In this document: positions 54,689 through 63,114 of the stretch, one piece after another | Layout: the number at the start of each line of letters is the position of its first letter | How positions within the stretch are numbered: position 1 is the first letter of the stretch | Assembly (NCBI RefSeq): GCF_000189255.1 | Contig: NZ_AEVS01000051.1 | Location: forward strand, 1-64,000 | Direction: 5' to 3' | From: Vibrio brasiliensis LMG 20546 | GTDB lineage: Bacteria > Pseudomonadota > Gammaproteobacteria > Enterobacterales > Vibrionaceae | DNA length: 64,000 nt | The notes under the pieces: generated by a model | Databases searched by the model: none | Told to the model about the DNA's origin: nothing | The model's input: the letters and a program-made list of their open reading frames with translations, nothing else | Translations under genes and position numbers: made by a program

Positions 54689-55462
54689 CTACTTGTGACT
54701 TGGGTTTTCTGGAAAGAGTGTCTCTGATAAATGCTGCTGCAAGCGTCGAGCAGCAAGTGTCGGGGACGTAGTTTGCTCTATAAAGGGCTTAACCTCAACT
54801 TTATCCTTAACCTCTACTAGGAAAAAAGGCTTAGTTGGGGGTACTTGATACCACTTTTTCTCTTTTGTGAGAAAGCTCGGAGAAACAGTAATGTGTATTA
54901 AGCGTAAATCTCGACCAGTTCGCACGGCAATTTGTGCTGAACCGCGTTGAAGTTTTGACTCAACACCAGGAGTCGTGCGCGTGCCTTCAGGGAAGACTAA
55001 TAACACATTGCCCTGCTCAAAGCGCTGTTCGCATATTGCTAATAAGTCGTCCGGTGTTTCATTAGGAATATAACCAGCCGCTTTGACGATATGCTTCATA
55101 AATGGGTTAGCCCATATTGCTGATTTGACTAAACAATCACAGCGTTCTAATTGAGAGGCTATTAATACATAGTCAATCAAGCTCGGGTGATTAGCCACAA
55201 TCAGGCAATTTCTATCGTTTTTGAGGATGTCTGCGCCGACAATCTGATAATCAATGGCGCCAGTAAACTTCATTAACTTACAGAAGAAATTAAATGACTG
55301 CTGTATCGTATTCTGAACCTTATATTCTCGTTCAGTTTTATCACTAATCAATATGCGAATAGCAGGGATAACAATAAAGCTCAGGGTTAATCCCCCTAAG
55401 CCAAATACCGAAAAACAGAATCCTGTCGCGAATACACGCCAATATTGACCAAGCTTTGTCAT
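54689..55462 (-). CDS. Lysophospholipid acyltransferase family protein
   Basis: A 257-residue PlsC-like acyltransferase with an N-terminal membrane helix (VFATGFCFSVFGLGGLTLSF). The HxxxxD motif is NHPSLID, followed by VFPEGTRTTPG. It probably acylates a lipid precursor of the polyene conjugate. ATG 55462 overlaps the previous stop codon as ATGA and is preferred; an ATG six codons earlier (55480) is the alternative. Position equals ApeD. Confidence 0.85.
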   Translation of the reverse strand: MTKLGQYWRVFATGFCFSVFGLGGLTLSFIVIPAIRILISDKTEREYKVQNTIQQSFNFFCKLMKFTGAIDYQIVGADILKNDRNCLIVANHPSLIDYVLIASQLERCDCLVKSAIWANPFMKHIVKAAGYIPNETPDDLLAICEQRFEQGNVLLVFPEGTRTTPGVESKLQRGSAQIAVRTGRDLRLIHITVSPSFLTKEKKWYQVPPTKPFFLVEVKDKVEVKPFIEQTTSPTLAARRLQQHLSETLFPENPSHK

Positions 55463-56187
55463 TTTCTTTGCCAGGTCCATATTTGATTTGCAGCAGTGAT
55501 GGACCACTGTTTGCGATCGGAGAGGAACTGACGAATGAATTCCAGACCTTGCGGTAATGAGCCAGGTTGAGTGTTATCACTCTCCTGTTTCGAAAGCTGA
55601 TACTGTTCTCCGCTAGAGAGGACCAAACCTAATCCATAACTCTGATATTGCTGGGACTCGTAACCCTGATACGCTTCGGGCACCGGCTGGTCAAAATCGA
55701 CGACCAGTACTTTATGTTCAGGATGGGTATTCAGGTATAGCCATGCCTCAATCAAAGCACTTTGGAAGGTATTTTCCCCTGCAGATATGGAGGTTAGTGG
55801 GATAGGCTTCTTAGTTGCAATCGTCGCTAGGCCAGCAGCGGTATTGTGTACTGATTGTGAGAAAGCCATCGGCGAGGCTTCCTCACCACGTAAGATGTCT
55901 TCGACTAATGCGATGCTGCGGTGCAGCTCTCCGTGGCGACTGGCAAAAACCAGATAATCAACCTGGTGTTCATTTAGCAACTCAATACTGGTTTGTACCG
56001 CAAGTTTACTAAGATGACTCATACGACGGCGCATCATAGCCGGGATTGCTGTGCTCACTGGCTTTCCATCTTCTGGCCAATGCAAACTATTTGCCCAGCT
56101 TTCCCAATTTTGAGACGAGGAAAGTCCGTTAGAATGCGCGAGCCATGCGTCGATGTTAAATGAGATGTTGATATCTGAATTTGGCAT
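55459..56187 (-). CDS. apeC: Ketosynthase-like chain-length factor (ApeC-like)
   Basis: A 242-residue protein resembling only the N-terminal half of a ketosynthase. The usual active-site region reads FSQSVHNTAAGLATIATKKPIPLTSISAGENTFQSALIEAW, with no Cys at the nucleophile place, so it is not a condensing enzyme by itself. It fits the beta-ketoacyl synthase-like ApeC, which pairs with ApeO to set chain length. It is the first gene of the 15-kb minus-strand operon. The promoter must lie in the 70 bases shared with the divergent lipoprotein gene. Confidence 0.8.
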   Translation of the reverse strand: MPNSDINISFNIDAWLAHSNGLSSSQNWESWANSLHWPEDGKPVSTAIPAMMRRRMSHLSKLAVQTSIELLNEHQVDYLVFASRHGELHRSIALVEDILRGEEASPMAFSQSVHNTAAGLATIATKKPIPLTSISAGENTFQSALIEAWLYLNTHPEHKVLVVDFDQPVPEAYQGYESQQYQSYGLGLVLSSGEQYQLSKQESDNTQPGSLPQGLEFIRQFLSDRKQWSITAANQIWTWQRK

Positions 56188-56257
56188 AAAAATTTGAATT
56201 GTTGTTTTTACAGCGAAATACTATTGCAGACTTACACTTAATTAAGGAATTAATAAT

Positions 56258-56650
56258 ATGTCACCACTTAAGTTACTTAGCTCACTATTGTTAGCATTAT
56301 TACTTGTTGGTTGTGGGCGAGTGCAGCCTGTAATGAATGTTGAGGATACTCCAGTTGGATATAATCTTCAAAGCAAAGAAGTTAAGATGGCGATAATGCG
56401 AGCGGCAACAGATCGCGGTTGGATTGTTGAAGAAGTAGGCCCGAATGAGCTTAATGCAAAAATTCACGTTCGCTCACACTACGCTGAGGTGAAAATCCCA
56501 TTTAACGACAAATTTTACTCAATTATTTATCTCAACTCAGAAAACCTCAAAGCAAATGGTGGCAAAATTCACCGTAACTACAACCGTTGGATTAATAATC
56601 TCAACGTAGATATTAAGCGTCAGTTAACGTTAACTGCTTCTGCTAAGTAA
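56258..56650 (+). CDS. Small lipoprotein divergent from APE operon
   Basis: A 130-residue lipoprotein; the signal peptide has lipobox LLVGCG (Cys near residue 19). The mature part is mostly beta (EVKMAIMRAATDRGWIVEEVGPNELNAKIHVRSHYAEVKIPFNDKFYSIIY), a fold seen in small envelope lipoproteins. It is divergent from apeC across 70 bases and followed by a methyltransferase gene after 28 bases. APE clusters often carry such a gene at this place. Function unknown. Confidence 0.8.
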   Translation: MSPLKLLSSLLLALLLVGCGRVQPVMNVEDTPVGYNLQSKEVKMAIMRAATDRGWIVEEVGPNELNAKIHVRSHYAEVKIPFNDKFYSIIYLNSENLKANGGKIHRNYNRWINNLNVDIKRQLTLTASAK

Positions 56651-56678
56651 TAATTAACAACTAATAGTTAGGTTTTTC

Positions 56679-57746
56679 GTGGTAAACAAAAATAAAGATC
56701 CATTCAATGCACTCCAGGCTAAAACGGAAGCTCAAAAGCTCTCATTTGCGCCTATCGTGTTCCATACTGCACGCACTCTGCGTGATTTAGGTGTTCTTGC
56801 TGCTCTTGATCAAGCGGGCAGTGAGGGTTTAGATGCAGTTACGATTGCTGAAAAAACCAACGTCTCAGAGTATGGGGTGAAAGTACTGCTCGATATGGCG
56901 ATCAGTGCGGATATCGTTTTATGGCAAAAACCTAACTATTCACTGGCTAACCTTGGTTTTTTCCTACTCCATGACGGCATGACTAATGCCAATATGGATT
57001 TCACAGCAGACGTCTGTTACGCAGCTATGATGCATTTGACGGAAGCTATTGTTGAAGGAAAACCAGCCGGATTAAAAGAGCTTGGTAACTGGGAAACCAT
57101 TTATCAGGGTCTATCGCAGCTTCCTGAACAAGCGAAGCAGAGTTGGTTTAAGTTCGATCATTTTTACTCAGATCGTTCGTTCCCAATTCTTCTTAAAGAA
57201 GTCTTTAAATCGCAGCCAAAGCAGATCGTCGATATTGGTGGTAACACCGGTAAATGGGCGATGCAGTGCTGTGGTTATGATAGTGATGTGCAAATCACGA
57301 TTGTCGATCTCCCTCAGCAATTGGAGATGGCGATGCAAAACGCTGAACAGCACGGTTTTGCTGATCGTGTTACGCCATTTCCTGCCAACATGTTGGATAA
57401 ACAGCAAACCCTGCCAGCACATGCGGATGTCTGGTGGATGAGCCAGTTCCTTGACTGCTTTTCGCCAATGGAAATCTTGAGTATTTTAAAACGGGTCCAA
57501 CAGCAGCTGCGTCAGGGCGATACGGTTTATATTCTTGAACTGTTTTGGGATGCTCAGAAATACGATGCGGCCTCATACAGCCTTAACGCGACATCGTTAT
57601 ATTTCACCTGCTTAGCCAACGGTAATAGCCGTTTCTACCGCAGCGATGATTTCCTTGAGATCATCGAAGAGGCAGGACTTAAAGTGGTAGAACGAACCGA
57701 TAATATCGGTCTTGGCCACACCTTATTAAAGCTGACGTCGCAATAG
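56679..57746 (+). CDS. SAM-dependent methyltransferase of the APE cluster
   Basis: A 355-residue class I methyltransferase of the O-methyltransferase-2 type. An N-terminal helical dimerisation region (1-150) with winged helix (LDAVTIAEKTNVSEYGVKVLLDM) precedes the SAM fold, starting IVDIGGNTGKWAMQCCGYD near residue 186 and followed by ITIVDLPQQLEMAM. A TTG or GTG start is used here (GTG 56679). It probably methylates the aryl head group. It shares the plus-strand operon with the lipoprotein and flavoprotein genes. Whether it acts on C or O is not readable. Confidence 0.82.
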   Translation: MVNKNKDPFNALQAKTEAQKLSFAPIVFHTARTLRDLGVLAALDQAGSEGLDAVTIAEKTNVSEYGVKVLLDMAISADIVLWQKPNYSLANLGFFLLHDGMTNANMDFTADVCYAAMMHLTEAIVEGKPAGLKELGNWETIYQGLSQLPEQAKQSWFKFDHFYSDRSFPILLKEVFKSQPKQIVDIGGNTGKWAMQCCGYDSDVQITIVDLPQQLEMAMQNAEQHGFADRVTPFPANMLDKQQTLPAHADVWWMSQFLDCFSPMEILSILKRVQQQLRQGDTVYILELFWDAQKYDAASYSLNATSLYFTCLANGNSRFYRSDDFLEIIEEAGLKVVERTDNIGLGHTLLKLTSQ

Positions 57747-57784
57747 TCGCGATATCCGACCAAGAGCAACATTAAAAAATAACT

Positions 57785-59032
57785 ATGAAAAAAGAATCTA
57801 CTCAAGTCGTTATTGTTGGTGCCGGACCTTCTGGTTCAACGGTATCTGCGCTACTCAATGCACAGAACATTCAGGTTATCGTGATTGAAAAATCTGAGTT
57901 TCCGCGTTTTTCTATTGGTGAGAGCCTGCTTCCTGCATGTATGGAAGTGGTCGAGCAAGCGGGGATGCTGGATGCGGTTAATCAATACGGATTCCAGTAC
58001 AAAGATGGTGCCGCCTTTAGACGTAACGGCGTTTATACCCAGTTCAACTTTACCGACAAGTTCAGTTCAGGCCCGGGTACGACCTTCCAGGTTCAGCGTG
58101 GTAACTTCGATAAAGTGTTGGCCGACAGTGCTGTTGAGCAAGGTGTCGAAATTCGTTATCAGCATGAGCTGACTGATCTGGAGTTTATCGGTAAACGTTC
58201 ATTGTTGACGGTGAAAGATCAAGCTGGTGACAGTTACCAAATCGAAGCTGATTATGTGTTAGATGCGAGCGGCTTTGGCCGAGTATTACCACGTATGCTT
58301 GATCTGGAAGAGCCATCATGTCTGCCGCCACGTAAAGCGATCTTTACCCATATCGTCGATAATATCGATGCTCAGGATATCGAGTACGATCGCAATAAAA
58401 TTCTGATCTCAGTCCATCCTGAGAATCATGACGTCTGGTATTGGCTGATCCCATTTTCTAACGGTGTCTGTTCTTTTGGTGTGGTTGGTGAACCAGAGTT
58501 TTTCGAGCAGTACCCACAAGATAAAATCGCGGCGCTTAAGCAACTGGCTAGTGAAGAACCTGGCCTAGCTCAACTGCTTGCTAACTCAGAATACCCGAAC
58601 CCTGCGGGCGAATTAGGCGGTTACTCTGCTAACGTCAAGCACCTGGCTACAGAACATTATGCACTGCTAGGTAATGCGGGTGAGTTTCTTGACCCTGTAT
58701 TCTCATCAGGCGTAACCATTGCGATGAAATCAGCTCACTACGCTGCACAGTGTGTCGTACGTCAGCTTAACGGTCAGACAGTTGATTGGGATAAAGAGTA
58801 CGCGCAGCCGCTAATGGTTGGTGTAAATACCTTCAGAACCTACGTCGAAGGCTGGTACAACGGTATGCTTCAGGACGTTATTTTCTATCAGCAGCCTAAT
58901 CCACGTATTAAGCAAATGATCAGTTCAATCTTGGCTGGCTATGCTTGGGATACAGAAAACCCTTACGTTAAAAACAGTCAACAGCGACTTGCAACCTTAG
59001 CGGAACTGGTTCGAGAAAATAAAAACGTCTAG
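57785..59032 (+). CDS. Halogenase-like FAD-dependent oxidoreductase
   Basis: A 415-residue flavoprotein of the tryptophan-halogenase/geranylgeranyl-reductase group. The FAD fold is QVVIVGAGPSGSTVSALLNAQ; SIGESLLPACMEVVEQAG and DASGFGRVLPRML are family marks. DVWYWLIPFSNG resembles the WxWxIP motif of flavin halogenases. It may hydroxylate or halogenate the aryl head, or act on a lipid precursor. It is the last of the three divergent plus-strand genes. Halogenase activity is possible, not shown. Confidence 0.8.
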   Translation: MKKESTQVVIVGAGPSGSTVSALLNAQNIQVIVIEKSEFPRFSIGESLLPACMEVVEQAGMLDAVNQYGFQYKDGAAFRRNGVYTQFNFTDKFSSGPGTTFQVQRGNFDKVLADSAVEQGVEIRYQHELTDLEFIGKRSLLTVKDQAGDSYQIEADYVLDASGFGRVLPRMLDLEEPSCLPPRKAIFTHIVDNIDAQDIEYDRNKILISVHPENHDVWYWLIPFSNGVCSFGVVGEPEFFEQYPQDKIAALKQLASEEPGLAQLLANSEYPNPAGELGGYSANVKHLATEHYALLGNAGEFLDPVFSSGVTIAMKSAHYAAQCVVRQLNGQTVDWDKEYAQPLMVGVNTFRTYVEGWYNGMLQDVIFYQQPNPRIKQMISSILAGYAWDTENPYVKNSQQRLATLAELVRENKNV

Positions 59033-59114
59033 ATATTGATACCGCTCAAGTATCAAGGTGGCTAAACAGCCCATTTCTGCTCATACTTTTTAGTGTAAAC
59101 ACAGGAGGTTGAGT

Positions 59115-59366
59115 ATGAAAAACGAACTTGATCCGGGCAAAATTCTTCAGGCGTATGAAACAGTTATGGCCAACGGAACGCCAACTGAGCATGGTAAGAT
59201 GTACGAAGGTGTTGAGGCCTTCTCCGATTACGATGGCTACAACGTCTATATGCGGGGTAATGGTGTCGAGCTAAAAGTCGGCTTTCACAACACCTACCAT
59301 CTCGATTACGACCAAGAGCACTTGCGCGATAGCTTTCTTAAGAAAGTGGCCATGCTTGCTAAATAG
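59115..59366 (+). CDS. DUF3081 family protein
   Basis: An 83-residue small acidic protein (MKNELDPGKILQAYETVMANGTPTEHGKMYEG...). It matches the DUF3081 pattern found in vibrios and relatives; function unknown. The start is ATG 59115, six bases inside the open frame, preceded by AGGAGG. No signal peptide or membrane segment. Confidence 0.75.
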   Translation: MKNELDPGKILQAYETVMANGTPTEHGKMYEGVEAFSDYDGYNVYMRGNGVELKVGFHNTYHLDYDQEHLRDSFLKKVAMLAK

Positions 59367-59369
59367 ATA

Positions 59370-59405
59370 AAGCCCTGAACGCATTACGCTCAGGGCTTTT
59401 TATTT
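59370..59405. terminator. Bidirectional terminator, DUF3081 / maoP
   Basis: AAAGCCCTGA / TCAGGGCTTT perfect ten-base-pair stem with an eleven-base loop and T-run. It lies between convergent genes. Confidence 0.9.
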
Positions 59406-59410
59406 GGTGC

Positions 59411-59773
59411 TTAATCTTCTTCAACCAGACTTACGTCATCTGAGTACTCGTCGACGCTGCTAGCATCAGGCTTAGTACGACCATTAAGCGTGTGGAAGCG
59501 CTTGCGACCACGAGCCAACTGAACATATTTAAGCCATACACGTTCTAGTTTTGATTTCGCCTTACCAGGGTTGACCAACACTTTAACGAAGTGCTTCTCT
59601 TCAGAGTTTTCTGGTTGTAAATCACCAGACTCTAAACCAAGCATAGTATCGCCATAAAGCGTTAGGATTTCTTCCTCAGCAAGCGTAAAATCGCCAGACT
59701 TAGCGAATCCGCGTGGGAACTTAGTGTTGTCGTAAAAACGTTTTTTGCCATGACGAAATTCAGTGTCAGACAT
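59411..59773 (-). CDS. maoP: Macrodomain Ori organising protein
   Basis: A 120-residue DUF413 protein (YifE). The conserved start FRHGKKRFYDNTKFPRGFAKSGDFTLAEEEIL and the middle LVNPGKAKSKLERVWLKYVQLARGRKRFHTL match the family closely. In E. coli MaoP acts with the maoS site to organise the origin region of the chromosome, and maoP is divergent from hdfR. The same arrangement is seen here. The window may thus lie near a chromosome origin. Confidence 0.9.
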   Translation of the reverse strand: MSDTEFRHGKKRFYDNTKFPRGFAKSGDFTLAEEEILTLYGDTMLGLESGDLQPENSEEKHFVKVLVNPGKAKSKLERVWLKYVQLARGRKRFHTLNGRTKPDASSVDEYSDDVSLVEED

Positions 59774-59970
59774 TTTGCTAGCCTCTAATTAAACCTACAT
59801 GGGTGACCTAGAGCGAAAAGTAGGCGTAAAATTAACAAAAGAAAAACAAAACCTTTTTATCTTTACTATTGAATAGTTTTATTAAATTTAGATAACACTT
59901 TAGTGACCTGAAGATTATAAAAAATCCCCGAACTTGCTAACCTTACAAGATTGTCGGTAGAGGAAACCCA

Positions 59971-60864
59971 ATGGACGTAAAAGTCTTTAGAACGTTTTTA
60001 GAGCTGGCTCAGGTCAGACATTTTGGTAAAGCGGCAGAAAATCTATATATCACCCAAGCTGCAGTCAGTGCGCGCATCAAGCAACTGGAAAGTTACTTTG
60101 ATACTCAGCTGTTTATTCGCGATCGCAATAACATCAAATTGACCTCTTCAGGCGAAAGATTGATCGGTTATGCAGAGGTCATGGTCAGCACGTTGCAACA
60201 GGCTAAACTAGAGCTTTCTTTAGAGAGTGGTAAAGCATTACAGCTCACTTTGGGCGGCACACCCAATGTATGGGATGCCTATCTGCAAAACTGTCTTAGT
60301 CTGGTTACAGATGAGTTTGAAGGCTATGGCTTTATGGCTGAGATCATGGGCCGTGAAGTGTTAACTCGCCAACTTCAAGAGCGTACTCTGGATATGGCCT
60401 TTGCTTTTGACCAGATTAAGGCCGATGAACTCAACTGCAAGAAAGTGGCAGATGTGATTCTTGTACTGGTATCAACCCAGCAAGATACGTTAGATACGGT
60501 ATTTGAAGATAAGTATGTCTATGTGGATTGGGGCACCAAGTTCGCCTCTGAGCACGCTGAACGTCACCCTAAAATACCAGCGCCTTATCTGCGTACTTCA
60601 ACGGCCAGGATCGCTTTAGACTTCATCCTTGAAAAAGGAGGAAGTGCTTACTTACCAATCTCCTTGGTTGAACCATTTCTAGCCAGTGGTCAGTTGTTCA
60701 AAGTGCAGGATGTTGATGATTGGTATCGCCCAATCTACCTGAGCTATCGTAAAGCGAGTACATCGGTAGATGCGATTAAACAGGTTGAAGAACTGGTTAA
60801 AACTATCGACCCGGTTACGGCCTACAGCCTGCAACAGATGGCGGATTTACCTGTCGACGAGTAA
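59971..60864 (+). CDS. hdfR: LysR-type regulator HdfR
   Basis: A 297-residue LysR-family protein. The N-terminal winged helix is MDVKVFRTFLELAQVRHFGKAAENLYITQAAVSARIKQLESYFDTQLF (residues 1-48), then a linker helix and the ligand-binding domain from about 90. In E. coli HdfR lowers flhDC (flagellar) expression; in vibrios the target is not known to me. It is divergent from maoP across 197 bases, a conserved pair. Confidence 0.9.
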   Translation: MDVKVFRTFLELAQVRHFGKAAENLYITQAAVSARIKQLESYFDTQLFIRDRNNIKLTSSGERLIGYAEVMVSTLQQAKLELSLESGKALQLTLGGTPNVWDAYLQNCLSLVTDEFEGYGFMAEIMGREVLTRQLQERTLDMAFAFDQIKADELNCKKVADVILVLVSTQQDTLDTVFEDKYVYVDWGTKFASEHAERHPKIPAPYLRTSTARIALDFILEKGGSAYLPISLVEPFLASGQLFKVQDVDDWYRPIYLSYRKASTSVDAIKQVEELVKTIDPVTAYSLQQMADLPVDE

Positions 60865-60880
60865 ACTCCCTGCAAGACGA

Positions 60881-60910
60881 AGCCTCGCTAATGCGAGGCT
60901 TTTTGTTTTT
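60881..60910 (+). terminator. Terminator after hdfR
   Basis: AGCCTCGC / GCGAGGCT eight-base-pair stem with loop TAAT, then TTTTGTTTTT. Confidence 0.9.
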
Positions 60911-60916
60911 GATCTC

Positions 60917-61120
60917 TTACAGGCTCATTAAGCTCTCAATTGACTCCTCGATACTTAACTCATGGTAACTGCGTATTGATTGGCCATCGAAGGCGTCAAT
61001 CATAATTCTATCGATATTGGTGGGACCGTGCTGGTCAATAATGCCTAAGGTTTGTTCGACGCTGTCACACGTCATAGTGAGATCGTCTTTCAATACAACT
61101 GTGCACGAGTGTAAATTCAT
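60917..61120 (-). CDS. Small hypothetical protein (67 aa)
   Basis: A 67-residue acidic protein, MNLHSCTVVLKDDLTMTCDSVEQTLGIIDQHG... ending SIEESIESLMSL. ATG 61120 has AGGA upstream and is preferred over one two codons earlier. The first half looks like two beta-strands, the second a helix. I do not recognise a family. It faces hdfR tail to tail. Confidence 0.6.
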   Translation of the reverse strand: MNLHSCTVVLKDDLTMTCDSVEQTLGIIDQHGPTNIDRIMIDAFDGQSIRSYHELSIEESIESLMSL

Positions 61121-61272
61121 AGCCAACTTCCTTATTATTTTTTAAGGTTTCACCAATAACTTTAGAAGAAGAAAACGGCTTGGCAATTCCATTCAGTTCC
61201 GAAAATGGCTAGTAATTCTTGTTAACCGATTTAGAATTTGAATAACAGTTTGAAGCGTATCGGAAAAAGCTT

Positions 61273-62637
61273 ATGGCTCAGGGAACGACATTTTTAACAA
61301 AAAAGGATTGCCATACCGCGAGAATGGCGCGAGATAGCCGCTTTGACGGCCGCTTTTACGTAGCTGTAAAGACGACGGGCATTTTTTGTCGACCTATCTG
61401 TCCGGCTAACTTGCCCAAAGAAGAGAATGTTGAATATTACTTTGATAAGGCATTAGCCTTAAAAGCGGGTTATCGGCCGTGTTTACGCTGTCGACCGGAC
61501 AGTGCGCCAAGCTCTTGGGCCTGGAAGGGGGTAGAAGTTACGTTTCAGCGCGCGATTAAAATGATTGAGCAGGGAGAATTGCATCACTCCTCTTTGGCTG
61601 ATATGTCAGAGCGACTTGGCATTTCTGATCGTTATCTACGTAAGCTGTTTAATCAGTACATAGGGATGGCGCCAAAACAGTATTCGCTCTACTACCAACT
61701 GATGTTTGCTAAGCAGTTGCTGCATACCAGCCATTTATCTATCACTGATGTTGCTCTGGCAAGCGGGTTTAATAGCGTACGGCGTTTTAATGATGCTTTT
61801 AAACAGGAGCTCAAGCTGACGCCTTCACAAGTGCGCAGAAATACCGCTACGTTATCGGAAATAAACCATATTGACCTGGCCTATAGAGGGCCGTTTGACT
61901 GGCAGCATATGCTTAGCTTCTATCGCTTAAGAGCCATAGAGGGATTAGAGCAAGTAGGCGATAACGACTATCAACGTTATTTCGAACTCGATGGGCACTC
62001 GGGTTGGTTCTCGGTCTCTAACCCGAAACCGGGCATTGTCAGATTGCAGTTTAAGTTGGACGATATCGCGCGGTTGAGAGCTCTGGTTAATCAGGTAAGG
62101 CGGATGTTCGACCTCGACAGTGACTTGGTGCACATCGAGCAGCATTTACAGACCATTGAACCAAGATTGATTAAGCAATCAGGTATCCGAATTCCAGGAG
62201 TATGGAGCCCTTGGGAAGCTGGGGTTAGGGCTATTTTAGGTCAGCAAGTATCGATCAAAGCCGCCATTGGTCAGCTTAACCTACTGGTGACTACCTTGCA
62301 GCCACAAAGTGTTAGTCATTTTCCGACACCTGCGGAAGTGAGTGGTGCGGATCTCTCCTTTCTGCGTATGCCAAACAGCCGCAAAGAGACTTTAGCTCGC
62401 TTTGCTGACTACATGAAGAGCAATAGTGATGCACCTCCTGAGTCTTGGCTCGATCTCAAAGGCATTGGACCGTGGACGGTTAACTATGCTCGTCTGCGCG
62501 GTGCATCAGAGCCTAACTGTTTTCTCGATAGTGATTTGGTGGTTAAAAAGGCTCTTAATCAGTTTCCGAATCTTACCTCTGATAACGTTTCTCCTTGGGG
62601 AAGCTATGCAACTTTTCATTGTTGGAGTCACGCATGA
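61273..62637 (+). CDS. Ada-type regulator fused to AlkA DNA glycosylase
   Basis: A 454-residue fusion. Residues about 8-80 are the Ada zinc domain with the methyl-accepting Cys in TGIFCRPICPANLP and CLRCRPD. Residues about 85-185 are an AraC-type DNA-binding domain (SLADMSERLGISDRYLRKLFNQYIG; SITDVALASGFNSVRRFNDAFKQ). The rest is AlkA: an N-terminal fold, then the HhH-GPD motif (LGQQVSIKAAIGQLN; WLDLKGIGPWTVNYARLRG). It should sense methylation damage and excise 3-methyladenine. The next gene overlaps by four bases, forming an adaptive-response operon. Confidence 0.92.
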   Translation: MAQGTTFLTKKDCHTARMARDSRFDGRFYVAVKTTGIFCRPICPANLPKEENVEYYFDKALALKAGYRPCLRCRPDSAPSSWAWKGVEVTFQRAIKMIEQGELHHSSLADMSERLGISDRYLRKLFNQYIGMAPKQYSLYYQLMFAKQLLHTSHLSITDVALASGFNSVRRFNDAFKQELKLTPSQVRRNTATLSEINHIDLAYRGPFDWQHMLSFYRLRAIEGLEQVGDNDYQRYFELDGHSGWFSVSNPKPGIVRLQFKLDDIARLRALVNQVRRMFDLDSDLVHIEQHLQTIEPRLIKQSGIRIPGVWSPWEAGVRAILGQQVSIKAAIGQLNLLVTTLQPQSVSHFPTPAEVSGADLSFLRMPNSRKETLARFADYMKSNSDAPPESWLDLKGIGPWTVNYARLRGASEPNCFLDSDLVVKKALNQFPNLTSDNVSPWGSYATFHCWSHA

Positions 62638-63110
62638 CCAAGTACTACACAACATTTTTATCGCCACTGGGAAAAATGACGCTTCAGTGCAATCAGCAGG
62701 GATTACTAGGTGCCTGGTTTGAAACCCAGACTACTCAGCCTGATGAACTAGGGATTTTTACACAAGATAATCCTATACTTACAAGAACTATCATACAGTT
62801 AGAAGAGTACTTTGCTGGTTCACGAACTGAGTTTGAATTGCCCATCGCAGCAGTGGGCACTGTGTTCCAGACTCAGGTCTGGAAAGCACTGACAACCATA
62901 CCATATGGTGTAACATGGAGTTATCAGGATCTGGCGAATGCGATTGGCAATCCTAAAGCGGTCAGAGCGGTGGGGCTGGCGAACGGCAAGAATCCTGTAT
63001 CTGTAATTGTTCCTTGCCACAGAGTGATTGGAAAAAGTGGTAAGTTAACCGGATACGCTGGAGGCGTAGAGCGCAAAGCTAAGCTTCTGGATTTAGAGCA
63101 ATCGGAGTAA
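62634..63110 (+). CDS. ogt: Methylated-DNA--protein-cysteine methyltransferase
   Basis: A 158-residue O6-alkylguanine transferase. The acceptor Cys is in NPVSVIVPCHRVIGKSG; VFQTQVWKALTTIPYGVTWSYQDLANAIG is the DNA-binding part. It repairs O6-methylguanine by taking the methyl group irreversibly. ATG 62634 overlaps the stop of the Ada-AlkA gene (ATGA). The name ogt is by family; it may also be read as the missing C-terminal part of Ada. Confidence 0.93.
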   Translation: MTKYYTTFLSPLGKMTLQCNQQGLLGAWFETQTTQPDELGIFTQDNPILTRTIIQLEEYFAGSRTEFELPIAAVGTVFQTQVWKALTTIPYGVTWSYQDLANAIGNPKAVRAVGLANGKNPVSVIVPCHRVIGKSGKLTGYAGGVERKAKLLDLEQSE

Positions 63111-63114
63111 TGGA

